Shown here piece by piece: positions 37,801-47,202 of a DNA stretch of 64,000 bases; within the stretch, counting starts at the first letter, position 1, and every line of letters begins with the position of its first letter. This DNA comes from Gordionus sp. m RMFG-2023 (Eukaryota; Nematomorpha; Gordioida; Chordodea; Parachordodidae). Made by a program: the position numbers and the translations under genes. The stretch lies in NCBI RefSeq assembly GCF_954871325.1, contig NC_088778.1:21561120-21625119 (forward strand), read 5' to 3'. The notes under the pieces are model-generated. The model ran no database searches, had not been told where the DNA came from, and saw only the letters and a program-made list of their open reading frames with translations.

Positions 37801-38823
37801 TCAACCTGCATCGTTATATGTCTCATTTTTTACAGTATATATATTTTTTTTCTTCTCCTTGACTCAACAGTTTCTTACACAATCAAGGTTTCATTCTCCA
37901 TATGTTTATTAGGCGCCTCAGTAAACCTTTTTTGCCCTCATCTCATTATCAATCAAATTTCATCTCTCGTTAATGTTAAGCCAATTGAATTTCGCTTTAA
38001 CTTAACAGCACATGCCTCTGCAGATTTATATGAATGGAGGAGATATTTGATTTGATATTTCTTTTAAAGAATAGAAATTAAAAAATAATTTGTGATTAAA
38101 AATGTGAGGTATGTTTTCTTCAAAAACATTTTCTGATGAAAACAAGGTGCCTCCGATTTACAGATTAATTAGCCCCATTTAGTCTTATAATCAAACTTCA
38201 GATACCCCGCCACCCTTTTTTAACATCTAACTATTAAGATAGCTGTAACTTTAATTGCTAACTTTATATATTACATATATTAATTCCTTCTACTAGACCA
38301 CTATATAATCTATCTTTTCCTTTTACCCTTAGCTCATCATAGGGGAATAAGCTCAAATATTTAGATATCATATCCTAACCTAATGCCCATATTTAACTCT
38401 TAAAAGATCTTGGAAAATTATCTAGAAAACTTAAGTCAAATTTATCAGGTAATATCTTTTGAAATATTATTTCTTTAAAAAATAAATGAGTAAATATATT
38501 TAATATCAATCTATTTAAAAATATTTATTTAATATATTATCTATAGATATGGCGAAGCTACGCAACTAAAAAATTATTCCCTCCTAAAAATGTTTTATTA
38601 AAACACATTATACCAGGAATAATGGTGGCGTTTATAGGATTATTGGTTTTTGCATTTGCTCAAACAGAAGTAATGATATTTATGGGGGACAAAATATATA
38701 TTTTTTAATCAGTATTTCAAACATTTAGAAATAATTACCGACTACTATTATTACCAAAAGCTATTATATATATATTTTAAAAAAATGCCACATCCCTGGG
38801 AGGAATTAAGGATAAGAAATTAG
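22829..38823 (+). CDS. TMEM8/PGAP6-like membrane protein, 14 inferred exons
   Basis: Inferred exons: 22829-23064, 23111-23318, 23361-23488, 23531-23759, 23804-23915, 23962-24083, 27407-27595, 28588-29000, 32490-32652, 32749-32848, 34660-34838, 34976-35236, 38547-38669, 38713-38823; phases join throughout (about 857 residues; human TMEM8A is about 771). Parts: signal peptide; a large Asn-rich ectodomain with NP..GVWFIAAFLSPE and SGQYFLYVRPFC; an EGF-like module ending CQCLAGWKGVACSDGT; then a multi-spanning CREST-type domain with LLTFSNFMFLPAIYYS, FYHACDEE, YEVLQYMDF, LNRLGLWTFLGP and IIPGIMVAFIGLLVFAFAQTE. PGAP6/TMEM8A is known as a GPI-specific phospholipase A2. The first six introns are 42-46 bp where short; four are 1.8-3.5 kb and TE-filled. 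The expected THSIWH motif after QTE is missing from the last exon, which is therefore tentative. Confidence 0.85.
24535..26770 (+). mobile_element. hAT-type remnant, interrupted by a second hAT element
   Basis: The left part (24535-24990: GGGATGTACCGATATTTTT, CGGATCAGGCC, then ATCATTTATTTTTATAAATAAAATCG) matches the start of the element at 19153. The right part (26508-26770: GAATTGCAATTGAATTGAAT, GATATCGGGTCGGTAATTGG) matches the ends of the elements at 19153 and 36963. The two halves are split by the 1494-bp insertion at 25006-26499. Intronic in the TMEM8-like gene. No intact frame. Confidence 0.65.
25006..26499 (+). mobile_element. nested hAT element, 1494 bp, with 8-bp target duplication
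   Basis: Ends TAGACCT / AGGTCTA are inverted repeats. Identical octamers CTTATTAT flank it at 24998-25005 and 26500-26507, the 8-bp duplication typical of hAT. Both subterminal regions (25015-25125 and 26385-26490) are strikingly GC- and CpG-rich (GCCGCCG words) in an AT-rich genome. About 26080-26265 encodes a decayed C-terminal dimerisation region, with FWKKKRLELHRIANLARTIL then SATTTPSESIFF. The rest of the transposase is lost or unreadable. Confidence 0.88.
27224..27238 (+). repeat. G-run
   Basis: Fifteen consecutive guanines preceded by GAGGGGA, in intron 6 of the TMEM8-like gene, about 170 bp upstream of exon 7. Confidence 0.85.
29780..31140 (-). pseudogene. hAT-like (zinc finger MYM/TTF-type) transposase remnant
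   Basis: In an intron of the TMEM8-like gene, antisense to it. Reading from about 31090 down, LDWLKYSNEADAAICFTC resembles the TTF-type zinc finger start (DW..Y....DAAFCF.C) of ZMYM1-like hAT proteins. Near 30285-30180 a fragment EMTGHLEILHNIYKNFEAIG recalls the middle of such transposases. The intervening frame is full of stops and shifts. Termini were not found. Confidence 0.5.
31270..31750 (+). pseudogene. retroelement-derived fragment (possible RLE-type C-terminus)
   Basis: About 31303-31491 reads as one frame ending in an HQAINSIIAKTLRSVNIPST-like segment. After a frame change about 31498-31700 continues with a RLDIITLIPY, a WDYTCV and an AIGLLDP segment. The order recalls the C-terminal region of some non-LTR retrotransposon proteins, where an RPD...WD.T motif precedes a VETLG.WG motif. 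The base composition is less AT-rich than its neighbours. The assignment is from memory of the motif order only. Confidence 0.4.
32147..32427. mobile_element. 281-bp hAT-type MITE
   Basis: Termini CAGAGACCTG and CATATCTCTG; flanking octamers ATACTTAT (32139-32146) and ATACTTTT (32428-32435) differ at one base. Interior GGGCCGGGCC-type words link it to the 16554 and 36438 elements. Lies 62 bp upstream of the exon beginning at 32490. Confidence 0.75.
34360..34620. repeat. degenerate GCCC-rich element
   Basis: GGGTCTGATTTAGCCCGGC near the left and AGCCCGATCCTGC plus ATAGACCTCTATTAC at the right resemble the hAT-type short elements, with an AT-rich middle. No target duplication was established. 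It ends just before the exon at 34660. Confidence 0.45.
35411..35530 (+). other. candidate alternative last exon of the TMEM8-like gene
   Basis: Preceded by a strong acceptor (TTTTATTTCAG) and in phase 0 with the exon ending at 35236. It encodes about 39 residues, starting with a hydrophobic stretch (ILFLSVSFVGFIISIYSII), then a charged tail and a TGA. It would replace the last membrane segment and tail. It has no similarity I recognise to TMEM8, so it may be chance. Downstream, 35561-35779 is an unrecognised frame, perhaps a piggyBac-like scrap, which I do not support. Confidence 0.3.
35858..36320. mobile_element. 463-bp hAT-type MITE rich in GGTCCGG words
   Basis: Termini TAGTGTAGGTCA and TGACCTTTACTA form an inverted repeat. 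Flanking octamers CTCATACC (35850-35857) and CTCATAGC (36321-36328) differ at one base. Subterminal parts carry repeated GGTCCGGACCGGTC-like words. Intronic in the TMEM8-like gene. Confidence 0.82.
36438..36808. mobile_element. 371-bp hAT-type MITE with 8-bp target duplication
   Basis: Termini CATAGACCTTCATG and CATGAAGGTCTCTG; identical octamers ATTGTGAC flank it at 36430-36437 and 36809-36816. The interior matches the 16554-16881 element, including the AATAAACAATATTTAA and TTTAGACAATTATTTTG core words. Confidence 0.92.
36963..37490. mobile_element. hAT-type non-autonomous element, about 528 bp
   Basis: Tips TAGGGGTGTGCCGAC and GTCCGCACATCCCTA are imperfect inverted repeats. Next to them lie repeated GATCCGATAT / ATATCGGATCGG words, as in the elements at 19153, 24535 and near 53600. 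The AT-rich core has no frame. I did not find a clear target duplication. Confidence 0.7.
37491..38546. other. intron sequence, no feature recognised
   Basis: Pyrimidine-rich on the + strand (37480-38250) with open frames of 72-97 codons that lack any recognisable domain; treated as intron of the TMEM8-like gene. Confidence 0.4.
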
Positions 38824-40523
38824 AGTTAGAATTCTCTAATAATGTCCTTTGGCGGAATTTAGATCTACGGTATCGGAAATATTTTTATTGCATTTAATAA
38901 ATTGATAGGTCTGATTACATATAAATTTATTACACTAGAAGACTGACAATCAATTCAGTAAAACGAGAAAAATACCTTCTATTTTTTAAATATATTTTTT
39001 TTTATAAAATAGAACCTTAATATCGCTAGTTTTTACAACTTGACGGGGCTCAGTTTTTTATAAAAAAAATAAGAAAGAAAGATGTTCTTATAAATAATAT
39101 ATATTTTAAGTAAACAAAAATATTTAATAGAAAAAGACCCTATATTTTATATTATCAAACGTAAATAAATTGTGAAACACAACTGACTTTATTAATTTCT
39201 ATGAACTTTACGATTGTCAGTTTATAGAGTGATACTGAACAACAGTGCATTTTAATCGCGACTAAAGGCAATAAATTCTAAGTTATTTATCTGAGCGTAG
39301 AGGGATAATATGGGGCATTCCTTATAATGCTATAGCTGAGATAGGATAAAGTCTTCATATGAGACAGGTGTAAGAAAATTGAGAATTTCTGAAACGTTAT
39401 TACGGTGCAAATCCCGCTAGAATTACTTGGCAGTAAAGTGTTTGGATCTGGGAAGAATTCAAGTAACTAGGTCGACAGGCCATACCATCAGGGGTGGATG
39501 GACTGAGGACACTGCAGCCTTTGCGGGAAATTTTATAAAATACCTTATTCATATCTCCAATATTTATTTTTGTGGGCCTTCATCCCCGTTAATCCTAACC
39601 TTTGGCCAGATCTTACTATTAGGAGCTTATTATTTAATGATTTTTATTTATAATATTTCATTACTTTTTTTGTTTTTTTAAAGATTATTTTTAGTTAGGC
39701 TTATAAGTGCTATTTTGGCAATTAAATTTTAAATATTCAGCAAAAATGATAATTTAATACCCCCACCCCCTTTGTCTATGCCGCTGCTCGATAACATTAA
39801 CAAATATGTCCATTAAAATTATAAACTTGATATTTTATAATATGAATTTTTTACAAATCGGTTATTTATATTTCATTAATGTTTTTATAACCTTAATCAC
39901 ATTACCGTCGTATTTTGACGTAATTATACCTAAAATTCGATTTGTTCTCCTCAACCGACATCAGTAAAAATGCCTTCAATATTTTGTCAAACCTTTGTCC
40001 GCAGTCGATTTCTTATAATTTGCTAAGGTTCTTTCACAATTGACCTGGGTGATTGACAATGTTAGTATACATTCATAAGCTACAAAATAGATTTATATAA
40101 TAAGTTGTTTGCATATTATATCATTACATAAATACATAGCAGACTGCTTTTACCTATTATCGCACTGAGAGTTTGTTATTGGAATTAAAATATTTTTTCG
40201 GGCGGGCTAAAATGTGTTGATAAATAATATTTTAAACTTGAATTTGAAGCGAATTAAACGCCAAATTGTGTTTATAATTAAAGTACTGAAGCGAATTAAA
40301 CGCTAAACTGCGTTGATAAATAATATTTTAACTGCTGAAAATTACGGCAAATCAAACACTTAGAAGTCTTGTAAATAATAATTTGAGGTTATAAAATCTT
40401 ATAAAAAATATATATTAATTCGTTTTAAAAAAATATTTATTTTATTTAAAAATCTCGGGAATAAAAGGAGTAAGAACAATTTGAAATTATATAAAAAGGG
40501 GAAAAATAAATCCATCACGACTA
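38824..40523. other. intergenic, no gene seen
   Basis: Between the TMEM8-like gene and the palindromic element. A somewhat less AT-rich patch at 39280-39620 carries an 84-codon open frame with no recognised domain; it may be old repeat. A 21-bp phrase GAAGCGAATTAAACGC-type is repeated at about 40245 and 40290. Confidence 0.4.
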
Positions 40524-40690
40524 GTGTTGCGTAATCGGCTAAAAACTACGCCTAAGCCTAATAAGGCTAAGCCTAAAAATCGGCTAAAATATTAGTCAAA
40601 AATTCTGCATCGATGCCTAGCATTAATAATTATTTATTTATTTTAGTAAAATAATTTATTTATATTTAATGTTAATATTTTATTATTATA

Positions 40691-42402
40691 GAATAAAGAT
40701 TGAAATTAAATATGGACAAGCAATTAATTAAGAAGATTAATATAGTTGATTAATCATTATAAAAAAATGTGTTAAAATTTAATTCAAAATAAAAAATTAA
40801 AATACTTACATATTAATTATTTTTAATTTTTCTTAAATAATAAAAAAAAATGTTTAATATAGAATCTTTATTATCCAATAGTAATACTAATTTTTCCAAT
40901 TTAAATGAAAACTCCCAATCTTCGTCGAGAATTCAAAGACCAAAAAGAATACACAAATTATTGGAATAAAGAAAAAATAGATATAGTTACTAAAATGTTT
41001 TCAATGCCAGAAAGAGAACAGATGAAAATTAAAAACATTGCAAAATACGTCGAAATGTCTACAGCATCAGTTCATAAATTTAGACGGGACACATTCCCAG
41101 ATATAAATGGAGAACCTTTAAAAGAATATAATATTCAAAAAAGAGGAAGTAAAAAGAAAGATTCTTCCATTATTGAAAGAAGTATCATAAGCCTATTAAT
41201 GGATAATAACACTTTGACTATTCAGGAGATATTGACTATTCAGGAGATAATAGAAAAGTTACCTCCTGGTATTCCAAAAACAAAAACCACAATTAGTAAA
41301 TATATTAAAAATATTGGTTGGTCTAAAAAAAGGGCTGGCAAGGAGCCTGATAGAAGAAATACTCCCGGGGCTATTAATATTCGTCAAATTTATTGTGCAA
41401 AGATCTTAAATATCCCAAGAGAAAATTTATATTTCTTAGATGAGACTGGAATAAACTTGCATGTTGTACCAATCTACGCCTGGGCGCCATACAATGTCCG
41501 TCCAATAATAAAAATCCCATCCTCTAAGGGTAAAAATGTAAGTATCCTTTGTACAATCGGAATTGGAGGGGTAATTCATTATAAAATAATAGACGGAGCT
41601 TATAATGGGCTATTATTCCGTGATTCTATGACGGAGCTTATTAGTATCCTACCACCAGATGCAATCATTGTAATGGATAATGCATCTATCCATAGAAGCC
41701 ATCTTATCGATTCGTATAAAGGTAGGATTGAATACCTACCACCTTATTCACCTCAGTTAAATCCCATTGAAAATTTTTTTGGAGTTTTGAAAAATAAATT
41801 TAGAGCAATCAATCCCCGCCCTAATTCAAGAGATGAAATTGTTAGGAATATTATTCAACTCTTACACGGATTTATTCCTTATGATTTCACTAACTTTTAC
41901 AATCACATGCAAAGCTATTTGGAGTTGGGTTATCGCGGGCAACTGATTAATTAGGTAATCTTTATAATCGATTTGTATTAATAATTATAATATTAACTCT
42001 TTTAATTTCAAAAAGGTACCAACATCAAATTCGTGTAACAATGGAATATTTTGATAAATTATAATTATATTTTTTATGTATTAATTATTTTATCGAAATT
42101 ATTATAAAAGTTTATAGTGTTATCATATTTTTATCGAAATAAATGGATATACAAAATAGATTACATTTAAGAAATTCTAAAATATTTTCAAATATTAAAA
42201 AGACTTTTTACAAAAAATGATTTAGAATTTTAAATGAAATTTAATCAAATATCTTACTTGAGCATTCTCAAAGAAAATATAAAAAAAAATTCATTTTTCA
42301 TCACAAATTATATATATGTAACACATTTCTTTTTATAATGATTAATCAACTATTAATCTTCTTAATTAATTGCTTGTCCATATTTAATTTCAATCTTTAT
42401 TC
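40691..42402 (+). mobile_element. Tc1/IS630-type transposon, 1712 bp, apparently autonomous
   Basis: Terminal inverted repeats of about 84 bp (40691-40774 and 42319-42402) begin GAATAAAGATTGAAATTAAA and differ by only a few small changes. TA dinucleotides flank it (40689-40690 and 42403-42404). One intact transposase gene occupies the centre. It sits inside the left arm of the palindromic element: the other three equivalent arms in the window read straight through ATTATTATCAACAAATAAAC, whereas here that phrase is split. About 66 bp (42405-42470) between the transposon and the resumed arm is unexplained. Confidence 0.92.
40905..41954 (+). CDS. Tc1/mariner (IS630-like) transposase, DD30E
   Basis: DDE-type cut-and-paste transposase, 349 residues with no stop. 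A helix-turn-helix-like region (KIKNIAKYVEMSTASVHKF, about residues 44-63) and a second DNA-binding segment precede the catalytic core. D179 lies in YFLDETGIN, D258 in IVMDNASIHRS and E289 in PPYSPQLNPIENFFG. Only 30 residues separate D258 from E289, compared with 34 in Tc1. Codons for TIQEI occur twice through an 18-bp direct duplication (41214-41231, 41232-41249). The ATG at 40905 is the first in this frame after a stop. An overlapping frame from an ATG at 40850 encodes about 39 residues and may be an older N-terminus joined by a frameshift. Intact motifs suggest recent activity. Confidence 0.93.
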   Translation: MKTPNLRREFKDQKEYTNYWNKEKIDIVTKMFSMPEREQMKIKNIAKYVEMSTASVHKFRRDTFPDINGEPLKEYNIQKRGSKKKDSSIIERSIISLLMDNNTLTIQEILTIQEIIEKLPPGIPKTKTTISKYIKNIGWSKKRAGKEPDRRNTPGAINIRQIYCAKILNIPRENLYFLDETGINLHVVPIYAWAPYNVRPIIKIPSSKGKNVSILCTIGIGGVIHYKIIDGAYNGLLFRDSMTELISILPPDAIIVMDNASIHRSHLIDSYKGRIEYLPPYSPQLNPIENFFGVLKNKFRAINPRPNSRDEIVRNIIQLLHGFIPYDFTNFYNHMQSYLELGYRGQLIN

Positions 42403-42854
42403 TATTAAAAATAAAATCTTATTTTGTTTACCACCTTTTAGTATATTTAAACATGTGTATCGTTTCACATCAACAAATAAACATGATATGATTTAGTATT
42501 TTTTATTTATATTGTTATATTTTGAAATGAAAATAAATTTATTTTAATAAAATTTATTTATTTGATGTTTTTTTAATAAAAAAAATAATATTGTAAAAAT
42601 GTAATATTCTTTTTAATATAATTTATTAGTGATTTTCACAATCTTCTTTGTAAATACATCCTTTATTGATTGTAAATTTTATTAGATAAATAAAATCTTT
42701 AAGGTGAAATCTTTTATAATTCTTTTTTATCAATTTTGTAAAATTATCTATTTTTTTATTAAATGAGGTGTTTTTTCCTAAATAATTTTTTAAAAATATT
42801 TATATTAAACTTTTTTGATGTTATTTTATATGATCTTTTTAAGGATAATATTTT

Positions 42855-43560
42855 TTAATGTGAGAATTGTCATAATCGTTATTTTTAAAGTTTTTTGAAT
42901 TTTTTGACGAAAATATGTTAAAATAAGTATTGATAACATGTTTAAAAATAATTTAGTGAAGATGTACCATAGATAAGTGACAATTGTCATAATCGTAGTT
43001 TTTTAAGTTTTTTGAATTTTTTGACGTAAATAGGCAAAAATCTGTATTTATAACATGTTTAAATAAAATTTAGTGAAAATGTACCATAGATAAGTGACAA
43101 TTGTCATAATCGTTATTTTTAAAGTTTTTTGAATTTTTTTGACGTAAATAGGCTAAATAAGTATTGATAACATATTTTCGTCAAAAATAACGATTATGAC
43201 AATTGTCACATATCTTTGGTACATCTTCACTAAATTTTATTTAAACATGTTATCAATACTTATTTTAACATATTCGTCAAAAAAAATCAGGAAACTTTAA
43301 AAATAACGATTATGACAATTGTCACATATCTATGGTACATCTTCACTAAATTTTATTTAAACATATTATCAATACTTATTTTAAGATATTTTCGTCAAAA
43401 AAATTCAGGAAACTTTAAAAATAACGATTAGGACAATTGTCACTTATCTATGGTACATCTTCACTAAATTTTATTTAAACATGTTATCAATACTTATTTT
43501 ATCATATTTTCGTTAAAAAAATTCAAAGAACTTTAAAAATAACGATATGACAATTCTCAC
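42855..43560. repeat. inverted tandem repeats of the TGACAATTGTCA unit (copy 1)
   Basis: Three units in one orientation (starts near 42868, 42979, 43096) face four in the other (near 43195, 43312, 43430, 43546). Each unit is about 110-118 bp and is marked by TGACAATTGTCA, AATCGTTATTTTTAAAG, TTTTTTGACG and GAAGATGTACCAT. The centre of symmetry is near 43170. Confidence 0.9.
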
Positions 43561-44264
43561 ATTAAAAAATATTATCCTTAAAAAGATCATATAAAATAAC
43601 ATCAAAAAAGTTTATAAATATTTTTAAAAAATTATTTAGGAAAAAACACCTCATTTAATAAAAAAATAGATAATTTTACAAAATTGATTAAAAAAAATTA
43701 TAAAAGATTGTTTATTTATCTAATAAAATTTACCAATAAAAGATGTATTTACAAAGAAGATTGTGAAAATCACTAATAAATTATATTAAAAAGAATATTA
43801 CATTTTTACAATATTATTTTTTTTATTAAAAAAACATCAAATAAATAAATTTTATTAAAATAAATTTATTTTCTTCAAAATATAACAATATAAATAAAAA
43901 ATATTAAATCATATCATGTTTATTTGTTGATAATAATAAAATATTTACATTAAATATAAATAAAATAAATTATTTTACTAAAATAAATAAATAATAATTA
44001 ATGCTAGGCATCGATGCAGAATTTTTGACTAATTTATTTTAGCCGATTTTTAGGCTTAGCCTAATTAGACTTAGCCTATTAATAGTCGGCTAAAATTAGC
44101 CGATTACGCAACACTAATCACAACGAACCTGGGTTATCCTGAAATAAAGTTTTGCAAGAAAACTTTTATTATAAAATTGGTACCGTGACCAGGATTTCGA
44201 CGCATAAACGGAGCTTCCCATTCGCTTTCATTATCACCAGCGGTGTTCTTGGTGATTATCTACT

Positions 44265-46000
44265 AATTTTCGCACTACCTCTTGCACTGAACAAATTAAT
44301 TATATCCAAGATTTCATAATTAAAAGAAAATCTTAATGAATTATTGATAATAAGGATAAGAAGAAAATATATAAATAACCGAATATCACATGCCTCCACT
44401 ACCTAGAGCTCAGACTCAAACAAGTTGAACCCTAGTAGCTCCTTTAATTATTTGGGTATGTCCACAATTGACTTGCCGTTGGGATTTGCCCGTTTGACAG
44501 AGGGCTCCACTACTGCTACCAGTCTAAACGATACCGACTCCTCAGATTTCATAGGAAGAGGTGTCCCTAGCCTCTTCGGGGTAGGTCAAATCGTCCGGAT
44601 AGGCCAAGCCCCGTTCCTAGTCCGATTTCTGCTCCTCCATTTCACAGGCCCACGGGGGCATTGACCTTGCAGGTGGTCTTTAGACCGGCATATGTAACAA
44701 GCTCGTACTTAATTCCTGACTCTCCTCTGAGAGGATGGCTAGCCCGGGGTAATTCTGACCCTTCATCCATATGATTCGCTAATATGGCTCGGGTTGGCAA
44801 AATTCTCATCTAAACGGTCCTTGGGGCCGCATAGTCTAGCGATAAGGATGGTATCCTTTCACCTACAAGACCCTGGAAAATGCTCACACGTATATGTTTC
44901 CCGTTAGTTTGTGTAGGCCAGATATCTTTAAATTTGCCCAGCGGAAAACATTTTGTTTTATATTCACAAAAATAATAACTTACTATATTTTCTTTGACCC
45001 AAAAGAATTCCTTTTCAAAAAAATTTACAAAATATCTAAAATAAAATTTGAACCAGTTTATTTATACTTTTCCTCTCCCACTCCTTTTCAACAGAATTAT
45101 TTAACAATATATTTCCACAATTTTTGATTTATGTTAGTTCCAAATTACTCGTTTCCCTCATTTTTTTGGGCTTCATTCCCTTATTAAATTTAACTAAAAT
45201 TATCTCTCACGCCAAGCTATGATATATTTCTTACATTGTCGGCCTGTACAAATATATATTTTTGTTTTATAACACCAACTAAGACGGGAATCCATAGATG
45301 CTTATACTGGGAAAATATCAATATACGTATGAGCATTTTCCCGGGTCGAGTGGATGAAGAGGGCAGAAGGATATCACCCTTATCGCTAGACTATGCGGCC
45401 CCGAGATCCGTTAAATGAGGATTTTGCCAACCCGATATTAGCGAATCATAGATGAAGGGCCAGAATTACCCAAACCTAGCCATCCAGAGCCACGTTCGCA
45501 GAGGAAAGTCAATAATTCAGTACGAACTTGTTACATGTGCCGGTCTAGGGACCACCCGCAAGGTCAATGCTCCCGTTGGCCTGCGAGACGGAGGAGGAGC
45601 AGAAGGCGAACTAGGAATGGGATTTGGCCTATTCGGACGATTTTCCCATCCCTGACGAGGCTAGGGACATCTTTTCCTACGGAATCTAGGAATAGATGTC
45701 TTTTAAACTGGTAGCAGTAGTGGAACCCTCTAACAGGCTGTGGACTTAAATCCCAACGGTGGAGAATTAAGAAATCGCCAATTGTGTACATATCAATTGA
45801 AGATTTGGAGGAGCTATTAGGGTTCAACTTGTCGGAGTCTGAGTTCTAGGTAGTGATGGCATGTAATGCTAGGTTATTTATATGTTTTTTTCTTATCCTT
45901 ATTAATAATATTTCATTTTAGAATTTTCTTTTAATTATGAGATTTGATATAATTCGTTTAAGTGCAAAAGAGAGCCCGAAAATTTTCACCATTTCTTAGT
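44265..46000. repeat. large GC-richer inverted repeat, arms about 600-700 bp
   Basis: The left arm (about 44265-44890) and right arm (about 45300-46000) are diverged reverse complements. Shared words include AAGTTGAACCCTA, GGTTCCACTACTGCTACCAGT, GTCCCTAGCCTC, ATAGGCCAA, GCATTGACCTTGC and GGGGCCGCATAGTCTAGCGAT. The arms are much richer in G+C than the window. Each carries a related frame starting LNP-S-S-S (44425-44664 on +, 45564-45827 on -), suggesting that a coding unit, perhaps gag-like, was duplicated in opposite orientation. A GGTACCGTGACCAGGAT phrase at about 44180 resembles the start of LTR-retroelement internal regions, which is speculative. Confidence 0.7.
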
Positions 46001-47202
46001 TTTAATTTTTACAGTATAATTTCTCAGTTAATTTCTTAGTAGTCTCTTTTAACGTATGGTATCTTTATTAGTCTTAATATTTATGAGTCGCTTTTAATAT
46101 ATGGTAACTATTAATTTTATGATAATTATCTACTTATTTTCTCACTCCCTCTTCACTTTGACATCCCGAATTCTATCTCTTTATTTTGAAATTCCTTTTA
46201 AACAAATTTATTAAACTGTAGAAAATTTTAAAAATCATGGACAGGCTGGTTAAATATTTTGAAAACAACACCCATTTGAGATCTTTACCTACTTCAGCTT
46301 TGACAATTAAACTAAGACATACATTTAGATTAGATCATATATCTTTTTGTTAAATCCTTTTCTGGCTCCATACTGAAGGAGAACTGAAGATTTTAGAACT
46401 AATAAGTATAACAGCCTAATCCTTCTTTTGTTCCGCATGTCTCCTGTACGAGGGGCTACTATTCCCCACGAAGTATCTAGAAATTTGTTTCTGCAACTGA
46501 GTTTACGGGTCACGTTCTTCCAACTTAACTTAATAGTTATCCAATTTTTAAAAATATTTTTATTTTAATGGCTTTTTTTTATATTACATTATGATATTTT
46601 AATTTTAGAATTAATAATGCATCTTCAATATATATGTATCGAATATACATTTGTAATTCAAATTTTTTTATCTTCCTTAGGACAATTATCCGTATATTCA
46701 CAGTTTATGGCATATTATGATGTCGATATCAATCTTAATATTATTAACAGAGAAAAAATCACAAAGATTAAAATTGTGTCAAAGCCAAATCTTAAATAAT
46801 GATAATTCTAATATACCTAGAGAAATTGAAGAGCCCTTGGACTTACTTTCTTGATGTTGTTTATAAATTTATATTTCAATTTTTGGTGATAGTCATTGTC
46901 ATTCATAATGTTAAATAGTTTACCTTTCGTTTTTAATATATAAAAAAAAAATTATTTTTATGTATGTAAAACATCGACCATTTTTTAAAAATTGTAAATT
47001 ACATATTTATTAATATATACATAACTAAATTGTGCAATAAAAACTATTCAGAACATTATCCTCTCAAAATTTTATAATATTTAGATTTTCTTATTTTTAT
47101 TCTCATACTTTTTATAATTACTGCCTGGTATCAAAAGTAGTAGATAAGCTTAAATAAATTGAATGGGTGAAATAATTGAAAATTAATCCTTTTTTACCTA
47201 CA
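46001..47202. other. intergenic, no gene seen
   Basis: AT-rich. A moderately GC-balanced patch at 46280-46530 has a 62-codon minus-strand frame without a recognised domain. Confidence 0.4.

Larger units (their letters stand above)
40524..44114. mobile_element. TA-flanked palindromic element with repeat arms (copy 1)
   Basis: Tips GTGTTGCGTAATCGGCTAA and TTAGCCGATTACGCAACAC are inverted repeats flanked by TA (40522-40523 and 44115-44116). The terminal part (to about 40689, and from about 43930) carries CCTAAGCCTAATAAGGC-type words, GCATCGATGC and an AT-rich stretch. Inner arms (42855-43165 and about 43175-43560) are short tandem arrays of the unit described at 54157. The element has no coding capacity apart from the transposon nested in its left arm. 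TA duplication suggests mobilisation by a Tc1/mariner-type transposase in trans. Confidence 0.9.

Noticed and set aside
37477-37912. Two overlapping frames of 72-97 codons
   Set aside because: Phe/Ile/Tyr-rich translation of a pyrimidine-rich intron tract, with no domain and no splice logic linking them to the TMEM8-like gene.
40524-44114. Reading the whole palindromic element as one autonomous transposon with its own transposase
   Set aside because: The transposase unit has its own 84-bp inverted repeats and TA flanks, and the three equivalent arms elsewhere lack it.
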